Below, piece after piece: positions 26,561 through 36,792 of a stretch of DNA of 64,000 bases. Position numbers and translations under genes: made by a program. The notes below the pieces were generated by a model. That model ran no database searches and was not told the origin of the DNA. It saw nothing but the letters and a program-made list of their open reading frames with translations. The first letter of the stretch is position 1. Each line of letters begins with the position of its first letter. The DNA is from Ignavibacteriales bacterium (GTDB taxonomy: Bacteria; Bacteroidota; Ignavibacteria; UBA10030; SZUA-254). The stretch is from contig JACRMQ010000001.1 of assembly GCA_016214905.1 (NCBI GenBank), positions 1 to 64,000 of the forward strand. The letters run 5' to 3'.

Positions 26561-29500
26561 TTAGAAATTATCTAATCGTTCTTCAGCCATTATAATTGCA
26601 ACTTTCAGAATTTTTTCACCAATACCCGGCATCTCGATATGTACGATATACATACCACTTGCCACCGGCAGGTTATTTTTATTCCTGAGATCCCAATCTG
26701 TCGTTGTTAGATTGTCATCTTTATCAATCACTCGCACCATATCAGATGCAAGATTGAAAATTCTTATAGTTGCAGTCTTCGGAAGGTTTGTAAATCTGAT
26801 TATTCTTCCGAACTGATTTTGTTCATAAGCATTAGCACCAAAGTATGGATTAGGAACTGCCATGATATTTTTGATATCATCTTTTTGTAATTCCGCATTC
26901 TCAACGGGCTTGGAAGTCGTAATTTCATAGACATCATTAGCCCCTAAAGGTATCAATGGTATTACTGTAATCTGACTTGCCACTTCACCTAGAGTATGTC
27001 CGGTTTTTAATCCAAAAGACATTCCATACATAATATCAGATTCGGTACTTGCAGTGGCAACATCAGACCAATCCGCAGCAACATGCCCAGATGCATTTTG
27101 ATACAGCCATTGATTGCCATCTGGGTTGTATGTTCTATAATAAATAAATGCTATTTCAAGTTCATCGTTTCCTTCTGACGGATTGAATAATGCATCATTT
27201 GTCTGATCACGCCATGCTACGGTGAGTTGTCGTTTATTTAAGGGATCCGTTATGTCCCATACTGTGAAAGGAACGTCAACAAATGGATTTGTCTCTTGAA
27301 TCACATAAGCTGTACCTACACCACCAGTACGACGCATCCTATATGCCTTTTGAGTTTCTCCTGTTCCAAATTTAATCTCAATTGGGACCGAGTTTGCTGG
27401 ATCAAAAGTTGTTTCAACATGACCAAGATAGTTTGGTAGATCAGTACCAATGGTAATAACACCAAGATCGTTACCAGTCGGATCGATAACCTGTGGTCCA
27501 CCCGGTATTTCCCATCTGTATGCTTCCATCCATGTGTTATCTTTATCTAAGCTAAAAACCGACCTTACCGGATCTGGGACTGGTTGGAAATCATAAACTG
27601 CCCATTGGATACCATCTTTTTCGGGCCATTGATAAACATTTCCATCATAATTAGGACCAAGGTTTGTATATTTTAATAATATCGAATCACGGCTAAGCGA
27701 GGCATTTAACGATAGATCACGTAACATCCACCCTATCTTTGATCCTCCGGTTGTATCCACACTAATCTGATATGTGTGGCCCGTTAAGGATGAAGGATCG
27801 ATAACCTTCGGTACGATTATAGCACTTGCCCTACCTGTTTTATGTATGATGTTTGTAGTTGTATCGCCATATGCCGCCGATAACCTTACTCCAGGTATTT
27901 TTGTAGGACGAACTGTTATGACCTTGAACGAACTCTCTAAAGTTTTAGGAACGCTCTCAAGATTATATGAATATGCTGTAACTACAAAATAATAATCTTT
28001 ATCATTTAATAATTTATCGCCTGTATATTTATCACTTAATATCTGAATCGTTCGACGAACTTCTTTATCCGAGCCAGGTTTCACAACTTTTACAATCATT
28101 CCATATCTGGAATCATATACTAAGTCTGAAACTTCTTTCACATTGTTGACTATGTCATATATTGCGATCAAACGGGGATCTTCTCCGGATGTATTCGCGA
28201 CCTGATAAACAGCGTATCCTTCGAAATCATAATAAGTATCTGAGGCACCACCTGAAGCGGCTAAAGTATCGAAAGCGGTAAAATGTTCGATGTCTGTAGC
28301 AAGAGCATCATTTTCACCCCATGATAAAACAACCTTATTTTCCAATCCAACCCCAACAACATCGGGGGCAGGCGGTGGTGGTGCGAGCGTGAAGTTAATA
28401 TCATATGCAGTCTGTACTAATTTATCAGCATTCTTCAATGCTGTCACACTATTCTTAGCGCTATTACCTTGAGCAATAAGATTTCCTGCAACAATCTCTT
28501 GACTGTCACCAGGTGCCATATTGAATGGACCTGCGCTCATCATAAACCGTCGGTCACCACCAGCTTCACTTTCAATCCAATTAGTTAATGAGAGATCAAA
28601 ATTTGGATCGCCCGGATACATGAACTTAGAAGGAAGATGAGTTGTGTCATCAAGAATAGCATCGCCATTTCTATCTAATCCTAACATGTAATTGTAAACT
28701 TCCTGACCATTGTTCGGATTTCCAAGCTTGGTTGCATCGTTGCTATATTTTAAATAAGAAGTCATTTTCAAGAATTTATATCCCGGAGCTATTCTACCAT
28801 CAGGATATTTTGCCGTATCTGTTGGTAAACCCGGTACTACCGGACCTTGCAAGAAATCAAAACCAACTGCGGGTGGACTGCTACCATACACTCCATCATC
28901 AGGATCAGCATTGTATGTAAATCCGAGACCGAGAGTAGTATCGCATCCATCATAATCATCACCTGAATCGCCGAGGTCAGGATCAGCCCAGATTGAAACG
29001 TAGGCATCCTTGATATCACGTCCGCCTTTGTTAATAAGTTTCCATTTATAATATATGGTATTTCCCAGCGCGTCTGATCGATTAAATGCGAATGCAGTGA
29101 GTTGCACTTCGATACCGAGCGGAAGAGTATTCATATTGGTATGACGTAAAACATTATTGTCATTGAATACGGCAAAAATTGTCATATCTCCGATCAACTT
29201 TGGTACTTTAATACCATCAGCATCGTACTTCCAGGGTGCACCATCTTCGATAGGCCAATTCGCATAATCTAAATTATTGAGTGCATCGTCTCCGATTTTA
29301 ATCTTATAGACTTTCCAGCGGGGATCTTCCGGATTAACACCTGCAGCTATTGGACCGGCGTCAAATTCATAGGCAAACTCAGCAACTGCAACACGGGGTG
29401 TATCATCAACTAATCCACCAAGCCATATTCCTGATGCATAAATCGCAGTATTGCCGGTTCCTTTGGGCCATTCGAAAGCCGAATTTCCGGTGCCGGGATC

Positions 29501-29707
29501 TCGATTGAATGATCCATTATTTCGAATCGCCGTCGAGATATTATTGACGTCGAAGATAACGTAATCTCCTCGTGTTGTAATATCAGACGGTTTATATAAC
29601 TGTTTCTTATCCTTGTTATTAACGCGTTCTCCACTTATAAGCACCGTTGTGCTTAGCAACGTCAGCGCAATCAATAACATGATTGAAGCATAACATATTT
29701 TTTTCAT
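26561..29707 (-). CDS. Large secreted protein with C-terminal T9SS-type domain
   Basis: 1048 residues. Signal peptide (about 4-25, YASIMLLIALTLLSTTVLISG). Recognisable pieces: a GIWLGGLVDD segment near 95, EVQLTAFAFNRSDA and a DPDLGDSGDDYDGCDT acidic stretch in the first half, an FN3-like region near 450-600, and at the end AVPNPYFGANAYEQNQFGRI, a turn motif IRIFNLASD and NLPVASGMYIVHIEMPG, which is a sorting-domain variant without NYPNPFNP. Proteins of this kind are common in Ignavibacteria-type genomes and of unknown function. It lies between a TonB receptor (gap 76 bp) and the PorV-like protein (53 bp). Confidence 0.75.
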   Translation of the reverse strand: MKKICYASIMLLIALTLLSTTVLISGERVNNKDKKQLYKPSDITTRGDYVIFDVNNISTAIRNNGSFNRDPGTGNSAFEWPKGTGNTAIYASGIWLGGLVDDTPRVAVAEFAYEFDAGPIAAGVNPEDPRWKVYKIKIGDDALNNLDYANWPIEDGAPWKYDADGIKVPKLIGDMTIFAVFNDNNVLRHTNMNTLPLGIEVQLTAFAFNRSDALGNTIYYKWKLINKGGRDIKDAYVSIWADPDLGDSGDDYDGCDTTLGLGFTYNADPDDGVYGSSPPAVGFDFLQGPVVPGLPTDTAKYPDGRIAPGYKFLKMTSYLKYSNDATKLGNPNNGQEVYNYMLGLDRNGDAILDDTTHLPSKFMYPGDPNFDLSLTNWIESEAGGDRRFMMSAGPFNMAPGDSQEIVAGNLIAQGNSAKNSVTALKNADKLVQTAYDINFTLAPPPPAPDVVGVGLENKVVLSWGENDALATDIEHFTAFDTLAASGGASDTYYDFEGYAVYQVANTSGEDPRLIAIYDIVNNVKEVSDLVYDSRYGMIVKVVKPGSDKEVRRTIQILSDKYTGDKLLNDKDYYFVVTAYSYNLESVPKTLESSFKVITVRPTKIPGVRLSAAYGDTTTNIIHKTGRASAIIVPKVIDPSSLTGHTYQISVDTTGGSKIGWMLRDLSLNASLSRDSILLKYTNLGPNYDGNVYQWPEKDGIQWAVYDFQPVPDPVRSVFSLDKDNTWMEAYRWEIPGGPQVIDPTGNDLGVITIGTDLPNYLGHVETTFDPANSVPIEIKFGTGETQKAYRMRRTGGVGTAYVIQETNPFVDVPFTVWDITDPLNKRQLTVAWRDQTNDALFNPSEGNDELEIAFIYYRTYNPDGNQWLYQNASGHVAADWSDVATASTESDIMYGMSFGLKTGHTLGEVASQITVIPLIPLGANDVYEITTSKPVENAELQKDDIKNIMAVPNPYFGANAYEQNQFGRIIRFTNLPKTATIRIFNLASDMVRVIDKDDNLTTTDWDLRNKNNLPVASGMYIVHIEMPGIGEKILKVAIIMAEERLDNF

Positions 29708-29783
29708 GATTTGTCTTCTCCTAAATATTTTCTGAAGAATTTCTAATTAGCATATTATTTTTTTTCGCTTAATCAGATATTGC

Positions 29784-32639
29784 TTAATATTCAATCCGTA
29801 AACCAAGACGCAATTGTCGCGGTATTCCGTAATTTGCCGGATCATGTTCACGAGCCGTAAAAACATCAACCGCTTCCTGGCCATATCTTCCGGCCCATTC
29901 TTGCCCTTCACGTGTCGATAACCATCCTGAATTATCTGCTTCGCCTGTGCCACGATAAATTGTTCCGGCTAATCCAGCCGCAGAATATCCGTTACCAAAT
30001 ACATTCTTTGAGTTCAAAGCGTTCAGGACATAAAGCGATACTGTCATATTAAGTGGTCCTGCTGTAAAACTTCTGTCAACACGAAGGTCGATACGAGAAG
30101 TCCATGGGGTGTATGCTTGATTTACTCCACCTGCAGGTGGAACTTCTGTTACACCGCCAAAGAACGGATTAAATATCACGCTCCGAGTGTAAGGAACACC
30201 GCTTGTGAATGAGAAGAGTAAATTTATACCGGTTCGTTCAAAGATGAAAATATCTCCGAGCTTCGGACCTTCATTAGCCGGTAGTCTATAGTCTAAGTTG
30301 AGAGACCCGACATGTCTTCTATCAAAATCAAGTGGGGAAACCAACTTTGGATTTTCTGTTTGTATCCAGGAAATCCTTGATTGGGCTTGAGGATCAGATC
30401 CAGTTCCATTTGCAAATCCAAGTGTATAATTTAAAGTTGCGGCAAAATTCTTAGTTCGTCTAAGATCGAAAATTATATCAAAACCTTTCACAGTTCCGAA
30501 GTCAACATTTTCATAAGATTCGTAATTATTCGGGTAAGCGGCTTCTGTTTTAGAACCGAAATTGCGCGCTTGAATCAGGTCTTTTATTTCTTTATAAAAA
30601 CCTGTAACAGTGATTGCAGAATTATCGCCAATCATCTGACGATATCCTATTTCGTAAGAAATTGTTCGTTCAGGTTTCAGATTAGGATTCGGGATTTGAG
30701 CGGAGAATGGAGAATCACCCATCATCCTGTCTTCCCATGTCTTACTTATTAAAACATTTTGTAGTGGAGGCATTTGCAAGAACGTTCCGTATTGAGCATG
30801 GAAATTCGCGCGGTCTGTTACCGGGAATGAGAATCCAAACCGAGGACTTATGGCTGTAAATCCTTTTGAATCTTCTAGATCATCGGCGCCAAAAACACCT
30901 CCACCGACTGTACCACGTTTTCCGAATGGATTATACGGATCTTTTACTACTTGCTCATTCGCATTGAAATAATCCATACGAAGACCAAGGTTCAATACTA
31001 AGTCAGACAATTCAATTTTATCTTGTAAATATCCGGCAAAATAAACTGGTGTCTTGGGTCCTTCTTTACGATTGGTGAAGAAATCATTCACATCACTTGC
31101 ATCACCATCGTACTCAGATTTGCCGTCAAATGTGTAACCGTAATATTGGAAATTATTATTACGGTAACCATCCCAACCGGCATCTGCTCCGGTACTTGGA
31201 ATTGCAAGCCCCATAGGATTTCCTGAATAGCGTCTAATCTTGTGAGCTCTGTATTCAAAACCGGCTTTGAGAAGATGAACACCTTCTTGTCGGTTTATAT
31301 CTGCCTTGTATGTAAATATTTCAGATTTCGATTTTAAAAATTGGTCGTTTACCGCACCGAGTGCATCGATTGTGCTGAACACTCGGCCAGGATTTGTTCC
31401 AACGCTTGTTAATGCAGGATTCTTTGCCGTAGATCCGTATGATAACAGATCGTCGAACCAGACACCGTCACCTTGTTTGATATTCTCATTAAAATAACCG
31501 AATTGAACTTCATAGAAAGTATTCGGGTCGATATTATGAGTTAATCGTGCGAAAGCGGAGATAGTAGAATTATCAAATCTCAATTGATGATCTGCATTCC
31601 GGAATCGTCGTAAATTATCCCAGTTGCTTCCTGACCGATCATATATCATACCGCCGACCTTCACATCTAAAGTCGATATCGGTCTGAATACGAGTTTTCC
31701 GTTCCAGTTCCAACTTTTCGTCGTGGAATTGGCTTTGAAACCGCCAATCGCACGAGGATCATTATCTGTCAAATATTGACGTTCGCCTGTAAGATAGAAA
31801 GTCAACATATTATCATCGGGTATTACCGGTCCACCAAGTGCAAAAGTATAAATACTCTGACCAAATGTAGAAGTGTTCCCAACTTTTGTTTTCTGATAAT
31901 GATCTGTGATAACTTCAGCAGCTGCGGTATATTTTGAACTTCCTTGCTTGGTGTTCAAATTAATAACACCAGACATTGCCGACCCATACTCGGCATTGAA
32001 ACCGCCGGTTTGGATTTGGAGTTCTTCAATCGCATTTTGGTTTATGTTATTGAATGCAGCACTTGCGTTTCCGGAAAGAGGATTGTTCACACTAACTCCG
32101 TCAACGAGATAGCTGACTTCTTCAGACCTACCACCACGAATGTAGAGTAAGTTAGATCCTTCGTTCTTTACAACAGATGCTTGCAATGCTGCAACGTTTG
32201 CAGTTCCGCGAATCGGGAGAGTATTAATTTCATCTGCAGTTGTTACGCGAAGTGTGTTGGTTTGGTCTTTCTTTACCAACGGTCGGTCTGCTATAATTAC
32301 GACCTGCGGTACCTGAACTGCTTCGGGCGGCAAGTCGAAATTTAATTCAGTTGTCAAACCGGTACTCACACGAACATTTGATATCGTAATAGTTTGATAT
32401 CCGACGTAGCTGGATTTAACCACGTACGCTCCGGGTGGAACACCTAAAATTATAAAATGTCCTTCGATATCCGAAACGGCTCCTAATGTCGTTCCATCGA
32501 CCGAGACATTAGCACTGACTAATGGTTCCTTTGTTTCTCTGTCAACGATTTTACCGGAAATTTTTCCGGTCTGTGCAAACAGCAAAACTGGCACCAGCAG
32601 TGCGACAAGAATAAACAGTAACTTCTTCAGCATATGCAT
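29784..32639 (-). CDS. TonB-dependent receptor with carboxypeptidase-like regulatory domain
   Basis: 951 residues. Signal peptide (LLFILVALLVPVLLFAQ), a carboxypeptidase D regulatory-like domain at about 23-100 (GKISGKIVDRETKEPLVSANV), the plug from about 115 (VPQVVIIADRPLV, LYIRGGRSEEVSYLVDG) and a barrel from about 220 ending GIPRQLRLGLRIEY. An outer-membrane transporter for a large or rare nutrient; substrate unknown. The start may be the ATG at 32633, which has the better distance from AAAGGA. A consensus promoter lies 195 bp upstream. Confidence 0.88.
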   Translation of the reverse strand: MHMLKKLLFILVALLVPVLLFAQTGKISGKIVDRETKEPLVSANVSVDGTTLGAVSDIEGHFIILGVPPGAYVVKSSYVGYQTITISNVRVSTGLTTELNFDLPPEAVQVPQVVIIADRPLVKKDQTNTLRVTTADEINTLPIRGTANVAALQASVVKNEGSNLLYIRGGRSEEVSYLVDGVSVNNPLSGNASAAFNNINQNAIEELQIQTGGFNAEYGSAMSGVINLNTKQGSSKYTAAAEVITDHYQKTKVGNTSTFGQSIYTFALGGPVIPDDNMLTFYLTGERQYLTDNDPRAIGGFKANSTTKSWNWNGKLVFRPISTLDVKVGGMIYDRSGSNWDNLRRFRNADHQLRFDNSTISAFARLTHNIDPNTFYEVQFGYFNENIKQGDGVWFDDLLSYGSTAKNPALTSVGTNPGRVFSTIDALGAVNDQFLKSKSEIFTYKADINRQEGVHLLKAGFEYRAHKIRRYSGNPMGLAIPSTGADAGWDGYRNNNFQYYGYTFDGKSEYDGDASDVNDFFTNRKEGPKTPVYFAGYLQDKIELSDLVLNLGLRMDYFNANEQVVKDPYNPFGKRGTVGGGVFGADDLEDSKGFTAISPRFGFSFPVTDRANFHAQYGTFLQMPPLQNVLISKTWEDRMMGDSPFSAQIPNPNLKPERTISYEIGYRQMIGDNSAITVTGFYKEIKDLIQARNFGSKTEAAYPNNYESYENVDFGTVKGFDIIFDLRRTKNFAATLNYTLGFANGTGSDPQAQSRISWIQTENPKLVSPLDFDRRHVGSLNLDYRLPANEGPKLGDIFIFERTGINLLFSFTSGVPYTRSVIFNPFFGGVTEVPPAGGVNQAYTPWTSRIDLRVDRSFTAGPLNMTVSLYVLNALNSKNVFGNGYSAAGLAGTIYRGTGEADNSGWLSTREGQEWAGRYGQEAVDVFTAREHDPANYGIPRQLRLGLRIEY

Positions 32640-32987
32640 GGATCCTTTCAGTTAATTGATTACGTATACCACGAATGTTGATTTTTATTATCTATAAAAT
32701 TTATATTATTACAATCTTATTTGGGGGTGGTATAGATCTGAGAAAATATTGGTAAGATCATATTTTTTTCCACCCTGCATTTTAACACAATACTTATGTT
32801 TACACTGTTTTCTATCGAGTTAATTCTGAAGGAAATATACTAAATCCATTTCGGGTTGTCAAGTACTTTACTCTAAAAAAAGCCATTTTCTCAATTTTCG
32901 TAATTATTTCATCGAAATTGGTTAATAAACGCGAATAATGGAGACAATATAATTGGCACTTTTTTGTTTTTTTTAGTCACTTATTCA
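32640..32987 (-). other. Intergenic region upstream of the TonB receptor operon
   Basis: 348 bp without a gene, holding the promoter at 32834-32862 and a leader of about 190 nt. Two short arms, GGGTGG near 32733 and CCACCC near 32772, could pair in the leader RNA, but the stem is only six pairs. The part next to the aminotransferase gene is AT-rich, with T-runs near 32963-32976 that could end transcription. Confidence 0.4.
32834..32862 (-). promoter_or_regulatory. Consensus sigma70 promoter of the TonB receptor/T9SS/PorV operon
   Basis: On the minus strand TTGACA (32862-32857), exactly 17 bp, TATATT (32839-32834). This is close to the E. coli consensus and is the strongest promoter match in the window. 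Confidence 0.8.
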
Positions 32988-34106
32988 TTATGATAATTTT
33001 CCCCCTTTTCCGACACGGCTAATTACTTCCGATAATGCCTTAAGAGCGATAGTTACATTTTTATCATCCTGAAAACCGATATGAGCGATCCGAAATATTT
33101 TATCTACATATTCGCCTTGACCCTTTGCGAAATAGATTGAATATTTTTTCCGGAGAATATCATGAAATATTTTTGATTCAATATTCGGAGGTAAAATCAC
33201 TGTAGTCACTGCATCAGAAGGATATCTCGAAAATAATTTCAATCCTAATGAATCAACACCCGCACGAACTGCTTCAGCTCGGATTGAGTGATGATGCCAT
33301 CTTGATTCGATTCCTTCTTCTTTAATCATCTCCAACGATGCATCTAATCCTTGTATCAAAGTAATAGCCGGAGTCCAAGGTGTATCATTTTTTAAATATG
33401 ATTCGAGCGCTTTATTTAAATCAAAATAATATTTTGGAATTGAAGATGATTTTATCGACTCAATCGCGCGATCGCTCAACGCAATAAAAGCCAAACCCGG
33501 TGGAACCATTAAACCTTTTTGTGATGATGTTACACAAACATCTAACTCCCATTCATCAAATCTCAACTCCATACCACCCACAGAGCAAACTCCATCCACA
33601 CAAACAAGAGCAGATGATTCATTGTGAATTATTTTTGATATTGAACGAATGTCTGTATATGTCCCCGTTGATGTTTCGCAATGGACGAGATAAACTGCCT
33701 TAGCATCCGGATGTTGTTGTAAAACATTTGATATATCTTCTGGTGAAGGTGCATCTCCCCATTCATAATGTAGTTCAATAACATTTAAACCGAAAGTTCT
33801 CGGCATCGCAACCCATCGCTCCCCGAATTTTCCATTGTTAACACTTATAATTTTATCACCTGGTGAGAACAAGTTGACAAATGTCGCTTCCATCGCACCG
33901 GTACCTGATGATGACAGCGTTAACACGGGTTGAGATGTTTGGAAGAGGTATTGAAGATTGGCATTCACTCTCTTGAATACAGCACGAAACTCATCACTCC
34001 TGTGGTGAATGATTGGTACTGCCATCCTCTTCATCACTTTTTCTGGGATCGGCGTGGGTCCGGGTGTAAATAAATATATTCTCCCCTGTTTAGGTTCTTT
34101 GGGCAT
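32988..34106 (-). CDS. Class V aminotransferase (alanine-glyoxylate/serine-pyruvate type)
   Basis: PLP enzyme of 372 residues. FTPGPTPIPEKV at the N-terminus, SSSGTGAMEATF (phosphate binding), VDGVCSVGGMELRFDEWELDV and the Schiff-base lysine K197 in VTSSQKGLMVPPG mark the subgroup IV aminotransferases, which include alanine-glyoxylate and serine-glyoxylate enzymes and the phosphoserine-like archaeal form. The amino donor cannot be fixed from sequence. It lies 11 bp downstream of the amidohydrolase gene, so the two form an operon. Confidence 0.88.
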   Translation of the reverse strand: MPKEPKQGRIYLFTPGPTPIPEKVMKRMAVPIIHHRSDEFRAVFKRVNANLQYLFQTSQPVLTLSSSGTGAMEATFVNLFSPGDKIISVNNGKFGERWVAMPRTFGLNVIELHYEWGDAPSPEDISNVLQQHPDAKAVYLVHCETSTGTYTDIRSISKIIHNESSALVCVDGVCSVGGMELRFDEWELDVCVTSSQKGLMVPPGLAFIALSDRAIESIKSSSIPKYYFDLNKALESYLKNDTPWTPAITLIQGLDASLEMIKEEGIESRWHHHSIRAEAVRAGVDSLGLKLFSRYPSDAVTTVILPPNIESKIFHDILRKKYSIYFAKGQGEYVDKIFRIAHIGFQDDKNVTIALKALSEVISRVGKGGKLS

Positions 34107-34117
34107 ATCTAATCGAT

Positions 34118-35794
34118 CTATCGTTTGTACACTATCTTGCCGCCTACCATCGTCATTTCAACTTGGGTTGAATAAATTTCATTCTCTTTGCATTTCATCA
34201 TATCGCGATCAATGATGGTCAAATCTGCCCACTTCCCTGCTTCAATTACACCTTTCATACTTTCTTGAAAAGCTCCGTACGATGGTGAACTTGAAAAAGA
34301 TTTAAGGGCTTCAAGTCGTGACATTTTCTGTTCGGGGTACCAGCCGCCTTTCGGTTCACCATTTTGATGCTGCCGTGTAACGGCAGAATATAAACCGTAA
34401 AATGGATTAACAGATTCAACAGGGAAATCGGAGCCGCTTATAATCTCTGTGCCAGTGTCAAGAATCGATCTCCAGGCGTAAGCACCATGTATCCGTTCGG
34501 GTCCAATTCTTTTTTCAGCCCAATCCATATCGGATGTAGCGTGAGTTGGCTGCATACTCGGGAGAACACCCAATCGTTTAAACCTCGGTATATCGTTTTG
34601 AGCAAGAACCTGGACATGCTCAATTCGCCAACGATTTTGTTTTAACGAATCTGAATTCTTGGGGAGTACTTTTTCGTAAACATCGAGTGTAATCGAGTTA
34701 GCCCTATCACCAATGGCATGTGTGCAGACTTGAAATCCTTTTGCCAATGCGTTGCTGCAAACCGATTCCATTTCTTTTTCGCTCATCATAGTCAATCCGC
34801 GATTTCCCGGATCATCCGCATACTCGTCAAAAAAAGCCGCACCTCTTGATCCGAGCGCTCCATCCATATAAAGTTTAACTGTTCGTACGGTCAGCATTCC
34901 ATCATTATGCCCGATCATCGGTCCTGTTTGTAAGAACTGGTTCCATGTTTCACTTGGATAATCGATCGCGGCATAAATCCGTATCGGACATTTCCCTTCA
35001 TCAATTAACTTCTTGTAGATTTGGATTGTTTTGTCATCAACACCCATATCGTGGACTTCAGTTAAACCTAAAGATGCGCATTCGTTCATCGCGAGTAAAA
35101 GTCGCCGTTCAATATCTTCATCGGTTAGCGAGGGGATAATTTTATTCACAAACTCCATAGCATTATCAACGAGTATTCCGGTTGGATTTCCGTTCTTATC
35201 TCGTACAATTTTTCCACCTGCAGTGTCCTTTGTTGAAGCATCTATACCCGCAAGTTGTAGTGCCTTTGTATTTGCCCAACATGCGTGTCCATCCACTCTC
35301 CTTAAAAATACAGGACGATCACCTGATACTTTGTCTAACATTTCCTTCGTAGGGAATTGCTTAACCTGCCACGAATTTTGGTCCCATCCTCTTCCTAATA
35401 TCCAATCTCCTTCTTTAGATTTTTTAATTCTTTCCGCTACCATCGTTACAATTTGCTCAGGTGATATTGTACCATTTAAATCAATGTTTTCTAATTTACC
35501 CCCCTCACCCAGAATGTGTGCATGTCCGTCAACAAGTCCGGGCAGAACAGTTTTACCTTTCAAGTCTATTACCTCTCGTGCAGAAAACACTTCACTCAGC
35601 CTCTCAGATTTGCCGACACCAACAATCATTGAACCCTGAATGGCAACTGCATCTACGATTGAGTTTTTTGAATCAGATGTATAAATATTTCCATTGATTA
35701 GAAGTTCATCTATTTCACGTGGCGATTTATTCATAAGAAAGTATATGATGATGATTAATAATACAGCAATGAGTGATATGAGTATTTTTTTCAT
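34118..35794 (-). CDS. Membrane-anchored amidohydrolase (YtcJ-like)
   Basis: 558 residues. An N-terminal hydrophobic anchor (residues 4-22) precedes a metal-dependent hydrolase fold of the YtcJ-like amidohydrolase_3 branch: VLPGLVDGHAHILGEGG near 88, GRGWDQNSW near 140, CTHAIGDRAN near 365, ISGSDFPVES near 445 and a final SPSYGAF segment. Likely hydrolyses an N-acyl or amide substrate outside the inner membrane; substrate unknown. First gene of a two-gene operon with the aminotransferase, with a promoter that nearly abuts the mazG promoter. Confidence 0.82.
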   Translation of the reverse strand: MKKILISLIAVLLIIIIYFLMNKSPREIDELLINGNIYTSDSKNSIVDAVAIQGSMIVGVGKSERLSEVFSAREVIDLKGKTVLPGLVDGHAHILGEGGKLENIDLNGTISPEQIVTMVAERIKKSKEGDWILGRGWDQNSWQVKQFPTKEMLDKVSGDRPVFLRRVDGHACWANTKALQLAGIDASTKDTAGGKIVRDKNGNPTGILVDNAMEFVNKIIPSLTDEDIERRLLLAMNECASLGLTEVHDMGVDDKTIQIYKKLIDEGKCPIRIYAAIDYPSETWNQFLQTGPMIGHNDGMLTVRTVKLYMDGALGSRGAAFFDEYADDPGNRGLTMMSEKEMESVCSNALAKGFQVCTHAIGDRANSITLDVYEKVLPKNSDSLKQNRWRIEHVQVLAQNDIPRFKRLGVLPSMQPTHATSDMDWAEKRIGPERIHGAYAWRSILDTGTEIISGSDFPVESVNPFYGLYSAVTRQHQNGEPKGGWYPEQKMSRLEALKSFSSSPSYGAFQESMKGVIEAGKWADLTIIDRDMMKCKENEIYSTQVEMTMVGGKIVYKR

Positions 35795-35837
35795 GACCGA
35801 ATCTCGATAACATGTTTTCGATAATTCATTAGGAGGG

Positions 35838-35865
35838 AATATAAAACAATTGCATCCGTTTTCAA
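35838..35865 (-). promoter_or_regulatory. Sigma70-type promoter of the amidohydrolase operon
   Basis: On the minus strand TTGAAA (35865-35860), 16-bp spacer, TATATT (35843-35838). Its -35 box is only 2 bp from that of the divergent mazG promoter. Confidence 0.55.
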
Positions 35866-35867
35866 AA

Positions 35868-35896
35868 TTGCATTTCGATTGAGTTTTGGGTATGTT
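35868..35896 (+). promoter_or_regulatory. Sigma70-type promoter of mazG
   Basis: TTGCAT (35868-35873), 17-bp spacer, TATGTT (35891-35896), then the strong ribosome site AAAAGGAGA ahead of the ATG at 35920. Confidence 0.5.
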
Positions 35897-35919
35897 TTAA
35901 AAATCGAAAAGGAGAATAA

Positions 35920-36681
35920 ATGGTTGAAAAAGAATTTTTAAAATTTGTTGAAATTACTAAACGACTGAGAAAAGAATGTCCATGGGACAAAGAGCAGACC
36001 CACACTTCAATAAGACACAGTTTGATTGAAGAGACTTACGAGGTGGTTGAAGCGCTTGATAATAACGATATGAATGAATTAAAGCGCGAGCTCGGCGATT
36101 TGCTTTTGCACGTTGTTTTCCACGCGAACATTGCAGAGGAAAAGAATGAATTCACACTCACAGAAGTAATCGACCTTATAAGCGCTAAACTTATCTTCCG
36201 GCACCCTCACATTTTCGGAGATACGAAGGTAAAAGATACAGACCAGATAATTCATAACTGGGAAAAATTGAAGATGAAAGAAGGACGGGAATCGTTGATG
36301 GACGGAGTTCCGAAAGAATTACCCGCACTTTTACGCGCTCATCGATTAACCGACAAAGCCGCCCGTGTTGGCTTTGATTGGGAGAAAAAAGAAGATGCTT
36401 GGAAAAAAGTTGATGAAGAGATGATTGAATTGCATCAGGCAATTGAACAGGGTGACCAAGAAAAGGTGGAAGAAGAATTTGGTGATCTGTTATTCGCGAT
36501 GGTTAATTACTCCCGTTTTATAAAAGTCAACCCCGAAAATGCACTCAGGCAAACTGTTGATAAGTTTATTTCACGTTTTCAATATATTGAGAAACGATTA
36601 AAAGAGATGGGAAAAGATATTCACTCTTCGTCGTTGGAGGAGATGGATGGGCTGTGGAATGAGGCGAAACTTTTGAAATAA
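35920..36681 (+). CDS. mazG: Nucleoside triphosphate pyrophosphohydrolase MazG
   Basis: House-cleaning enzyme that hydrolyses NTPs, including aberrant ones, to NMP and pyrophosphate. 253 residues with the two tandem MazG folds: RKECPWDKEQTHTSIRHSLIEETYE with ELGDLLLHVVFHA in the first, and EEMIELHQAIE with EEFGDLLFAMVNYSR in the second, holding the metal-binding glutamates. Ends in DGLWNEAK. The only isolated plus-strand gene in the middle of the window. Confidence 0.95.
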   Translation: MVEKEFLKFVEITKRLRKECPWDKEQTHTSIRHSLIEETYEVVEALDNNDMNELKRELGDLLLHVVFHANIAEEKNEFTLTEVIDLISAKLIFRHPHIFGDTKVKDTDQIIHNWEKLKMKEGRESLMDGVPKELPALLRAHRLTDKAARVGFDWEKKEDAWKKVDEEMIELHQAIEQGDQEKVEEEFGDLLFAMVNYSRFIKVNPENALRQTVDKFISRFQYIEKRLKEMGKDIHSSSLEEMDGLWNEAKLLK

Positions 36682-36792
36682 ATTTCAACAGATTATTTAT
36701 ATGAACTGTTGAACGACCGATTTCCATATATATCATAATCGTCCGAAGATTCTGTCTGTTCCCGGTAGTTCGTATCCTATAATTCTATCAAA

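Noticed and set aside
32730-32780. Riboswitch in the leader of the TonB receptor operon
   Set aside because: Only a six-pair helix (GGGTGG/CCACCC) was seen and none of the conserved cores of known classes.
35031-35639. 202-codon plus-strand frame inside the amidohydrolase gene
   Set aside because: It is the shadow of a well-supported minus-strand gene with all family motifs; the translated product is Ser/Pro-rich with no domain, and there is no ribosome site of note.
36684-36720. TCAACAG/CTGTTGA hairpin after mazG as a terminator
   Set aside because: A 7-bp stem with a long AT-rich loop and no T-run behind it; too weak to call.
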